Below, piece by piece: positions 6,780 to 11,913 of a stretch of 11,913 bases of DNA; position 1 is the stretch's first letter; every line of letters begins with the position of its first letter. Where the stretch lies: assembly GCA_023434465.1 (NCBI GenBank), contig JAEYSQ010000116.1, forward strand, positions 1-11,913, in the 5' to 3' direction. Position numbers and translations under genes: made by a program. This DNA comes from Actinomycetes bacterium (GTDB lineage Bacteria; Actinomycetota; Thermoleophilia; Solirubrobacterales; 70-9). The notes below the pieces were generated by a model that was not told where the DNA came from, made no database searches, and saw only the letters and a list, made by a program, of their open reading frames with translations.

Positions 6780-7421
6780 TCAGCCTCCGGAGGGTGGTAG
6801 CACCGTGATGCGGCGGGCGAAGGTCTGGGCGTCGACCAGCCGGATCGCCTGGCTTCGAGTCAGGCCGAGCGTAACTTCGGTCAGGCCCGGACCTGTCTCG
6901 CTCTGACCGCTGCGTCCGATCGATATCAGCGGCACGCGCCGCGCCGCCACGACGGTCTCGCCACCGCCACGATCATTGTCGGTGGTGACCAGCACGTCGA
7001 CTCGTCCGGCCCCGGTCAACGCTCCCGCCCCCGAAACCGAGAGCTCGACCGCATGGCGCCCCCGGCCCGCAGCCGGAGCCTTTGGTTTGTCGCTGCCCGG
7101 AGGCCTCAGACCAGGCCCGCTCAGGTAGCTGCCGGCCGGCAAGGGAGCCACGGCTTCTAGTCCAATCGCTTGCGCCGGGTCGGCGAGCACCGCAGCCGGC
7201 AGAAAGCGGAGCGGCACCTGCCGGATCTCAAAGCTTGCGGCGGCGACCCGAGGTGAGATCACCTGTCCTGGCGCCAGTCCGCGGGTCAGCACCACGACCG
7301 GCCGCATCTCCCCGTAGCTTTGTGCGACCGAGGACGAGTAGCCGCCGACCAGGGTGACGGCCAGGAGTCCCGCTCCGGCCGCGGCCAGAAGCAACAGGAT
7401 CGCGCGGCGCCGGCGGTTCAT
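6780..7421 (-). CDS. CpaB/RcpC-like SAF-domain pilus assembly protein
   Basis: This is a 213-residue protein with a short basic N-terminus (MNRRRR) and one membrane helix at about 8-27. A SAF-like domain follows at about 40-105, containing GLAPGQVISPRVAAA and ending GLEAVAPLPAGSYLS, typical of CpaB/RcpC. The C-terminal part carries VELSVSGAGALTGAGRVDVLVTT split over a Gly/Pro linker, matching the RcpC/CpaB second domain. Such proteins act at the cell envelope in Tad/Flp biogenesis. I prefer ATG at 7419-7421, 10 bp after the kinase stop. An in-frame ATG at 7455-7457 would add 12 residues, overlap the kinase gene and lack a ribosome-binding site. The gene lies directly before tadA, which supports the assignment; sequence similarity alone is moderate. 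Confidence 0.82.
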   Translation of the reverse strand: MNRRRRAILLLLAAAGAGLLAVTLVGGYSSSVAQSYGEMRPVVVLTRGLAPGQVISPRVAAASFEIRQVPLRFLPAAVLADPAQAIGLEAVAPLPAGSYLSGPGLRPPGSDKPKAPAAGRGRHAVELSVSGAGALTGAGRVDVLVTTDNDRGGGETVVAARRVPLISIGRSGQSETGPGLTEVTLGLTRSQAIRLVDAQTFARRITVLPPSGG

Positions 7422-7431
7422 AGCATTCCGT

Positions 7432-8175
7432 TCAGGTCTCGATCCCGACCAGACCATCGGCGGACGCCGTAACCCGGGTCAAGCAGGGCAGCACCAGGGT
7501 GGCCGTCGAGCCTTCCCGTCCCAGGTCGAGATCGAACCGGCCCTCATGTTCCCGGGCCGCACCTCGAACCACGGCCAGACCGTGACCGTGCCGGTCGGTT
7601 CCCCGCAACCGGGCGAGCACCTCGGCCGGAGTGCTTCCGGTTCGTTCCGCCGTCCGGTGCTCTTTGCCGTTGTCGGTCACCTCGATCCGCAGTCGCTGCC
7701 CCACGACGACGGCACGCACCACGATTCGCGGGCCTCCGTGTTCGATCGCGTTCACGATCAGGTTCTCGATCGCCGAGGAAAGCACGGCCGGATCCCCGGT
7801 GACCAGAGCCTCCGGCCCGGTCCAGCGCAACTCGATCCCTCCCCCGGCCATGCGGGCCCGGGACTGCCAGCGACGGACGCAGGCCTCGGTCATCAAACGG
7901 CAGGCGATCGGCTCAAGCCTGACTCGCTCGGGCGGGCCTCCGTTGACCTGGCGGTCGACTTCGCCGAGGGCGCGGATCGCCTGCCACACGGGAAGCGCCG
8001 GAGTCAATCGTCCGGGACCCGCCGGGAGCGAAAGCGCAATCGCCTGGAGGGGTCGCCTCGCTTCGTGGAGCGCCCGGTTGACCAGGCTGCGTCGGTGAGC
8101 GAGCCATGCTTCCCGGGCGGCGATCACCAGGAGCGCTGCGAGAAGGGGCAGAAAACTGAACAAGTCGGAATTCAC
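7432..8175 (-). CDS. Small membrane-anchored sensor histidine kinase
   Basis: The 247-residue protein has one N-terminal hydrophobic helix (about 5-21) and no recognisable sensor domain. The dimerisation/phosphoacceptor motif is LHEARRPLQA, with histidine at residue 37. The HATPase domain follows, with N-box SAIENLIVNAIEHGG (134-148), G1 box VTDNGKEHR (D168) and G2 box RHGHGLAVV (195-203). The start GTG (8173-8175) overlaps the response-regulator stop in a GTGA junction, so the pair is translationally coupled. An upstream in-frame ATG at 8206-8208 would add 11 residues inside the regulator gene. The G1 box lacks the usual GPGI continuation. With no sensor domain, it may sense through its helix or a partner. 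It probably phosphorylates the adjacent regulator and is co-transcribed with the Tad genes. Confidence 0.88.
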   Translation of the reverse strand: MNSDLFSFLPLLAALLVIAAREAWLAHRRSLVNRALHEARRPLQAIALSLPAGPGRLTPALPVWQAIRALGEVDRQVNGGPPERVRLEPIACRLMTEACVRRWQSRARMAGGGIELRWTGPEALVTGDPAVLSSAIENLIVNAIEHGGPRIVVRAVVVGQRLRIEVTDNGKEHRTAERTGSTPAEVLARLRGTDRHGHGLAVVRGAAREHEGRFDLDLGREGSTATLVLPCLTRVTASADGLVGIET

Positions 8176-8882
8176 GGTCCCACCAGCCTGTAACCGACGC
8201 CCCAGCAATTGACCACGTACCGACCGTGCTTCGGGTCGAGCTTCTTGCGAAGCCTGCTGCAGTGTGCCTCCAGCGTGCGGGTGTGCCCCATCGAGCGGTA
8301 CCCCCAGACCTCCTGAAGCAGCTCCTCCTTGGAGAAAACCCGCGAAGGTTCGTTCGCCAGCACCTTCAGCAGCGCGTACTCCTTCATCGACAGGCGAAGG
8401 TAGCGGCCTGCGACCCGGACCGTGTGTTCAATGTCGTTGATCTCGATCTCGCCGACCTGAACCAACGCGTGGCTTCTCCTCCGTCGCCGCAGAACCGAGT
8501 TGATTCTGGCCAGGAGCTCCCCGTATGAGAACGGCTTCTGAACGTAATCGTCGGCACCCTCACCGAGTCCGCGGACCCGGTCCCTTTCGGTCGAGCGGCC
8601 ACTGACGATGATCACGCCCAGGCCAGGATCGATCCTGTTGACCGAGCGGTCCGGGTTGCGTACCTCGCGCAGCAGGTCGAGCCCGGCCGCATCGGGCAAA
8701 CCTAGATCGAGCAGCAACAGATCCGGTTCGTTGTAGGCGCAGAGCCGCATCGCGTCAGCGGCCGTCGGGGCGGCCAGAGCCCCGAAGCTGTCGGCAGTCA
8801 GGTGATCGCAAAGCAGCTCCAGGGTCGCCTTGTCGTCCTCGCAGCCCACGATTCGCGCCGTTTGCTGGGCGGCCGGAAGCAT
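8172..8882 (-). CDS. OmpR/PhoB-type response regulator
   Basis: The 236-residue regulator has a receiver domain at about 11-130: acidic pocket CEDD (E15, D16, D17), phosphoacceptor D59 in LLLLDLGLP, S94 in the IIVSG strand, and K117 in QKPF. A winged-helix DNA-binding domain (about 142-236) contains RLSMKEYALLKVL, TRTLEAHCSRLRKKL and the closing wing GVGYRL. All phosphorylation residues are present. ATG at 8880-8882 overlaps the stop of the DUF192 gene by one base (TGATG), with GGAGGGGAAG just upstream. An in-frame GTG two codons earlier is equally served by that site. Its kinase follows with a 4-bp overlap, and Tad genes follow that. It is a candidate transcriptional regulator of this operon or of pilin genes elsewhere. 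Confidence 0.93.
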   Translation of the reverse strand: MLPAAQQTARIVGCEDDKATLELLCDHLTADSFGALAAPTAADAMRLCAYNEPDLLLLDLGLPDAAGLDLLREVRNPDRSVNRIDPGLGVIIVSGRSTERDRVRGLGEGADDYVQKPFSYGELLARINSVLRRRRRSHALVQVGEIEINDIEHTVRVAGRYLRLSMKEYALLKVLANEPSRVFSKEELLQEVWGYRSMGHTRTLEAHCSRLRKKLDPKHGRYVVNCWGVGYRLVGP

Positions 8883-9256
8883 CAGCACTTCCCCTCCGTA
8901 CTCTCCACACGCTCGTCCCACCTTTCGACGTCCCAGTCCGAGGGCAACTCGAGTACCGAGCGCGCTTCCGGCACCCGCACCCGATGACCGGGGCCGACTT
9001 CGCGCACCGCGATCAACGGCTCGAAGTCCACGCCGAGAAAAAGCAGATCAAGCGGAAAGCGCATGCCATAGGTGTGGACCGACCGGCAGCGCGGGATCAA
9101 GAGACCCTCCGGAGCCCGGTGCCGGTCGATCAAAGCCAGGCCGAGCAACCGGGAAAGAGGATCGTTGGCGACCTTCACCTCGAAACCGTGAACCCGCCTT
9201 GAGCGAAGTCGCCGGAACCTCCTCGCCGGAGCCGATATGTCAGGGCCGATCGCCAT
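8882..9256 (-). CDS. DUF192 family protein
   Basis: The 124-residue protein carries the DUF192 core: LSRLLGLALIDR, then EGLLIPRCRSVHTYGMRFPLD (split across residues of about 50-70), and DVLFLG-like LDLLFLG. The function of DUF192 is not established. No signal peptide or membrane helix is seen, although many relatives are exported. The N-terminal 20 residues are Arg-rich. It is the first gene of the minus-strand cluster and overlaps the response-regulator start by one base (TGATG), so it should be co-translated with the two-component system and the Tad genes. The start is ATG at 9254-9256 with only a weak GGGG upstream. Some DUF192 genes lie near pilus or secretion genes, but I cannot infer a role from sequence. 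Confidence 0.85.
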   Translation of the reverse strand: MAIGPDISAPARRFRRLRSRRVHGFEVKVANDPLSRLLGLALIDRHRAPEGLLIPRCRSVHTYGMRFPLDLLFLGVDFEPLIAVREVGPGHRVRVPEARSVLELPSDWDVERWDERVESTEGKC

Positions 9257-9384
9257 GCCCCACTAAGCAACGGGCACACCAAACTCTCCCCCGTCGCCTC
9301 CGCCCGGCTCTGCAACGAGTCTTTCGGGGTGCAACCGCCCGTTCAGGGGCGAGCCCGCGAAGTCGATAAAGGCAGCCTCAAGGC
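9257..9384. promoter_or_regulatory. Divergent intergenic region upstream of the Tad cluster
   Basis: This 128-bp gap must hold the promoter of the seven-gene minus-strand cluster and that of the plus-strand gene at 9385. I could not find a convincing -35/-10 pair on either strand. Two direct copies of TGCAAC lie at 9311-9316 and 9330-9335, 19 bp apart. The same hexamer occurs in the mraZ upstream region. GATAAA at 9364-9369 is a possible plus-strand -10 with no good -35. Confidence 0.3.
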
Positions 9385-9903
9385 ATGATGCCCGGGTGCC
9401 CAAGGACCATGCCGCGGGCGCTCAAGGCTTCAACCGTGGAACGCAAAAAGACCCTTCGAGGAAACTACGAGTCGGGCACTGACTATGTGCTCGAGTACGG
9501 CAATCTGAGATTCTCGTTCAATGAACGGGACTTCAGCCAGAGAGTCGAACAGGCCGCAGTGCGGCTTGGTTTCGTCACCCCCGGACTGACCTTCGCCGAG
9601 CTAAACGATCTGCTCCACCTGGCCGTCTCGGGCGAGATCGAGGAACCCAGCTCCGAGCTCGGGGTTCACGTCACCCATCACTGGGAGGACCTGACCGGGC
9701 CGGGCAACCAGAGCTTCGTTCACTGGTTGCGCCGGCTCGTTTTCCGCGGGGCCTGGCTCGACCAGCGGGTCAAGGAAGGCGAACTCGACATCGCCTTCGA
9801 TGAGACCCGCCAGACTTTCGGTTACATCCAGCCCGAACGGGGGCCCGAGATGATCGAGCTCGCCAAAGAGCCGAGCTGGCGCCGCGTCGCCTTCCGCCGC
9901 TAG
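9385..9903 (+). CDS. Hypothetical protein, orphan plus-strand gene
   Basis: I do not recognise this protein. Read from ATG 9385 it has 172 residues and looks soluble and acidic, with no membrane helix or signal peptide. It has aromatic-rich stretches such as YVLEYGNLRFSFNERDF, HHWEDLTGPG and FGYIQPERG. The start is uncertain. ATG 9388, ATG 9409 and GTG 9436 are all in frame; GTG 9436 has AAGG eight bases upstream and would give 155 residues beginning VERKKTLRGNYESG, which looks like the true folded start. It is divergent from the DUF192/Tad operon and followed 12 bases later by a GC-rich hairpin, so it is probably transcribed alone. Coding character is supported by its codon-position GC pattern and the terminator at its end. 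Confidence 0.7.
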   Translation: MMPGCPRTMPRALKASTVERKKTLRGNYESGTDYVLEYGNLRFSFNERDFSQRVEQAAVRLGFVTPGLTFAELNDLLHLAVSGEIEEPSSELGVHVTHHWEDLTGPGNQSFVHWLRRLVFRGAWLDQRVKEGELDIAFDETRQTFGYIQPERGPEMIELAKEPSWRRVAFRR

Positions 9904-9915
9904 CACCTGCAAGTC

Positions 9916-9935
9916 GGGCGGGGTCAGACCCGCCC
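9916..9935 (+). terminator. Hairpin terminator after the orphan gene
   Basis: GGGCGGG (9916-9922) and CCCGCCC (9929-9935) form a perfect 7-bp G-C stem with a six-base loop, starting 12 bases after the TAG stop at 9901-9903. The following sequence TCCATATCT is only mildly T-rich, so it is not a textbook intrinsic terminator. Position and stem strength support the call. Confidence 0.5.
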
Positions 9936-9949
9936 TCCATATCTAACCC

Positions 9950-9987
9950 GCCCCTCCCATTCACACAAAACGATGGTTGGGAGGGGC
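9950..9987 (-). terminator. Hairpin terminator after the rho-like gene
   Basis: GCCCCTCCCA (9950-9959) and TGGGAGGGGC (9978-9987) form a perfect 10-bp stem with an 18-base loop. It begins four bases after the stop of the rho-like gene on the minus strand. The only U-run read on that strand (CGUUUUGUG) is inside the loop rather than after the stem, which is unusual. The stem is symmetric and could act in both directions between the convergent genes. Confidence 0.5.
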
Positions 9988-9991
9988 TCTG

Positions 9992-11389
9992 TTAGACGTT
10001 CTTCAGCAGGGTTTCGTTGTCCGACGAGCCCTTGATGAGCTCGGCCATACGGTTCGCGGCCGGAACCGGTTCCATGTCCTTGAGTTCTGCCCGCAGGCGA
10101 CGCAATGCGTCGAGCTGATTCTCGTCTAGCAGCGCTTCCTGACCGGAAACCCCGCAGCAAGTGACGTCGAGCGAGGGCTTCACTCCGGCCGCGGCGAGAC
10201 CGGCATCGAGGCGAATGGTCGCATTCTCGGTGGTGTGAACCGCGTCCATCACGTCCTGATCGCCGGGTGAGCCCCAGAGCGCGGTACCGATCACGGTCAC
10301 CGAACCTGCACCGTCCTCTTCCAGTTCGCGGCCCGCTCCGAAGAAAGGCTTGATCGCTCCCGGGTCGCCGTAAGCGCTGCCGAGACGGGTCAACGAATCA
10401 ACGATGATCACCACGTCGATGCCAGCTTCAGCCTGGCGCTTCACCTTGGCCAAAATCCGTTCCGCCGTGCGAACCTGCTCGTGGGCACCGAGGTCGGCGG
10501 GTGCCGCCGCGATTTCCACCTCGGGAACTTCGCGGCTCCACGCGGTCACTTCTTCCGGGCGCTCGTCGACCAGCAGCACGATGATCTCGACGTCGTCACC
10601 GGTACCGCGATCTATCGCCTTCGCCAGAGAACGAAGGAAACTGGTCCGGCCCGACCGGGGCTGGGCCTCGACCAGCACCCGCTGACCGAAGGCCAGCGGA
10701 GCGAGAAGGTCGACCGCGCGGGCGAGAATGTCATCTGTCTCGCCACTCAACGGGATCGGCCGGTGCGGCATGACCGGAGTCAGGCTCTCGAAGCGGGGAG
10801 AGCGCTCGTCGACCGGCGGCTCTCCGTTTACTTTCTCGACCCGGACCAGGGAAGGGCGACGCTCGCCACGACGGGCCGGTCGAACCGGACCGCTGACTTC
10901 GTCCCCGGAGCGCAGTTCACAACGGCGGATCTGGGCAGGAGAAACGTAGATTCCGGCGGCCGGAGCGTCATCGGATCGGATGATTCCGCTGCCGCGGGGC
11001 AGCACGTCGAGCATCCCGGTGATCTCCCTCAGTTCCGGTTCGGCCTCGGATTCGGCGGGCCTGGAGTCACGATCGCTCTTTTCCTCGCTGTCGCGACCAT
11101 TCTTCGCGCGGGCACCGTCCCGGTCGTCCCGGCCGCTGCGCCGCTCGCGGGGCGCCCGGCGCTCGCGGTCCCCCTTCCGGCCCCGTTCGCGCCCACCGCG
11201 GCGGCTGCGGGATCCACCGTCGGATTCGCCCGCGCCGTTCGCGCCGTTGCCTACGTTGCTACCGGAACCGTCAGCATCGTCGAGCTTCTCAATCAGTTCT
11301 TCACGTCTCAGCAAGCGGAACTTTTTGATCCCGGCTTTTCCGGCAAGCTCGTGGAGCTCGGCCAGGCTCTTCGATTTCAGATCGGACAT
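9992..11389 (-). CDS. rho: Rho-family transcription termination factor with degenerate active site and RNA-binding elements
   Basis: Rho is a hexameric RNA-dependent ATPase that releases transcripts. The 465 residues comprise a Rho_N helical domain (1-37) and an Arg/Asp/Gly-rich disordered linker (about 41-118) typical of actinobacterial Rho. A cold-shock-like RNA-binding domain (about 122-188, with IYVSPAQIRR) and a RecA-like ATPase domain (about 218-465) complete it. Kept: catalytic E276 in VDERPEEVT, Walker B D331 in VDSLTRL, and FFGAGRE. Changed relative to E. coli Rho: P-loop PKAGKT is PRSGRT (R248 for lysine), RNP1 GFGFLR is GSGIIR, the Q-loop segment is deleted, and the R-loop/arginine-finger segment is unrecognisable. 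ATG 11387-11389 lies 1 bp after the upstream stop, with AAGGG before it. Family membership is sure; classical activity is doubtful. A second, canonical rho elsewhere is possible. Confidence 0.9.
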   Translation of the reverse strand: MSDLKSKSLAELHELAGKAGIKKFRLLRREELIEKLDDADGSGSNVGNGANGAGESDGGSRSRRGGRERGRKGDRERRAPRERRSGRDDRDGARAKNGRDSEEKSDRDSRPAESEAEPELREITGMLDVLPRGSGIIRSDDAPAAGIYVSPAQIRRCELRSGDEVSGPVRPARRGERRPSLVRVEKVNGEPPVDERSPRFESLTPVMPHRPIPLSGETDDILARAVDLLAPLAFGQRVLVEAQPRSGRTSFLRSLAKAIDRGTGDDVEIIVLLVDERPEEVTAWSREVPEVEIAAAPADLGAHEQVRTAERILAKVKRQAEAGIDVVIIVDSLTRLGSAYGDPGAIKPFFGAGRELEEDGAGSVTVIGTALWGSPGDQDVMDAVHTTENATIRLDAGLAAAGVKPSLDVTCCGVSGQEALLDENQLDALRRLRAELKDMEPVPAANRMAELIKGSSDNETLLKNV

Positions 11390-11390
11390 C

Positions 11391-11913
11391 TCAGCCCTTG
11401 TTGGCGGCAACCAGGCCGCCCAGCCACTCGCCGAACTCGGGTCGGCTCTTCCAGTCCTCTTCGAACTTGGCGGCGCCCTCCGTGGTCAGCGGATGATTGA
11501 GCATCTGGTGGAAGACCTTGGCCGGAACGGTGGCGATCTCACAGCCGAGCGAGGCGGCGGTGACCATGTGCTCCGGGTGACGGATCGAAGCCGCAAGCAC
11601 CTTCGACTCGAGGTCACGCGAATGAAGCACGTCAACGATCTCCTCCACCACCTTGGCCGAATCGACCGAGATGTCGTCGAGCCTGCCCATGAAGCAGGAA
11701 ACGAAGGTGGCCCCCGCCGACGCGGCAAGCAGCGCCTGGTTCGGCGAAAAGACGAGGGTCATGTTGACCATCGCTCCGTCGTCGGTCAGTGCCTTGGTGG
11801 CTTTGAGTCCTTCGGGACCGAACGGCACCTTCACCGTCACGTGCTCGTGCAGCTGGCGCAGGGCCTGACCTTCGGCGATCATGCCCTCGGCGTCAGCTGA
11901 GACGACTTCGGCG
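11391..11913 (-). CDS. Transaldolase / fructose-6-phosphate aldolase family protein, N-terminus missing
   Basis: About 173 C-terminal residues are visible; the gene runs off the right edge. The frame stays open upstream of ATG 11880-11882, reading AEVVSADAEG before it, which matches the family's conserved strand. The internal ATG is therefore not the start. The Schiff-base lysine lies in HVTVKVPFGPEGLKA. Other family features are NMTLVFSPNQALLAASAGATFVS (split), LAASIRHPEHMVTAASLGCE and the C-terminal FEEDW. It belongs to the small TalC/FSA class. These enzymes transfer or cleave dihydroxyacetone units in the pentose phosphate pathway; sequence alone does not separate transaldolase from F6P aldolase here. 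It ends 1 bp before the rho-like gene and is probably co-transcribed with it. Confidence 0.92.
   Translation of the reverse strand, partial: AEVVSADAEGMIAEGQALRQLHEHVTVKVPFGPEGLKATKALTDDGAMVNMTLVFSPNQALLAASAGATFVSCFMGRLDDISVDSAKVVEEIVDVLHSRDLESKVLAASIRHPEHMVTAASLGCEIATVPAKVFHQMLNHPLTTEGAAKFEEDWKSRPEFGEWLGGLVAANKG

Noticed and set aside
7422..7457. Longer start for the CpaB-like gene at ATG 7455-7457
   Set aside because: It has no ribosome-binding sequence, overlaps the kinase gene by 26 bp and adds residues ahead of a normal MNRRRR membrane-anchor start.
11029..11217. Arg/Gly codon repetition in the rho-like linker as a DNA repeat or CRISPR-like element
   Set aside because: It is irregular, with no fixed unit or spacing. 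It reflects biased amino-acid composition of a disordered linker that is common in actinobacterial Rho.
9992..11389. The rho-like gene as a pseudogene
   Set aside because: The frame is intact for 465 codons, the ribosome-binding site and spacing to the upstream gene are good, and long blocks such as VDERPEEVT and IYVSPAQIRR are conserved. Selective change of certain motifs fits altered function better than decay.
10481..11500. Plus-strand open frames of about 300-340 codons opposite the rho-like gene
   Set aside because: They mirror the Arg/Asp-rich linker codons of the minus-strand gene. A hydrophobic-looking stretch arises from reading these codons in antisense.
11391..11882. ATG at 11880-11882 as the true start of the aldolase gene
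   Set aside because: The family's conserved strand (EVVSADAEGM) continues upstream of it to the window edge, so the gene is simply cut.

Overview
The window comes from a high-GC bacterial chromosome. A long Arg/Asp-rich linker in the Rho-family protein, a response-regulator type common in high-GC Gram-positives, a Tad (Flp) secretion module and frequent GTG/TTG starts all suggest an actinobacterium. My best guess is the Thermoleophilia/Solirubrobacterales side of the phylum. That placement is inference from protein style, not from a marker gene. I see no rRNA, tRNA, CRISPR array, IS element or phage gene. The window looks like ordinary vertically inherited chromosome.

Region 1 (1-1224, minus strand): the head of the division/cell-wall (dcw) cluster. 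It holds mraZ followed by rsmH, which runs off the left edge. Upstream of mraZ lie a 10-bp-periodic TGGGN array that matches an MraZ operator, a promoter that overlaps it, and a strong 12-bp hairpin in the leader. Region 2 (1225-3929, plus strand): two membrane-protein genes divergent from mraZ. One is an unrecognised protein with two membrane segments. The other is a GT-C-like multispanning protein preceded by a six-codon upstream ORF.

Region 3 (3952-9256, minus strand): a tightly packed seven-gene cluster, very probably one operon. In transcription order it encodes a DUF192 protein, an OmpR-type response regulator, a small histidine kinase, a CpaB/RcpC-like SAF protein, the TadA ATPase, TadB and TadC. 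Junctions are overlaps of 1-4 bp or gaps of 1-11 bp. The two-component system therefore appears to be co-translated with the Tad motor and platform. No pilin, prepilin peptidase or TadZ/CpaE is present in the window.

Region 4 (9257-9991): a plus-strand orphan gene of unknown function, then two GC-rich hairpins between convergent genes. Region 5 (9992-11913, minus strand): a transaldolase/fructose-6-phosphate aldolase-family gene, cut by the right edge, followed 1 bp later by a Rho-family gene.

The most striking item is this Rho-like protein. It keeps the overall Rho architecture, the catalytic glutamate and Walker B. However, its P-loop lysine is arginine, both RNP1 aromatics are gone, the Q-loop segment is deleted and the R-loop/arginine-finger segment is unrecognisable. 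It looks like a catalytically altered or repurposed Rho.
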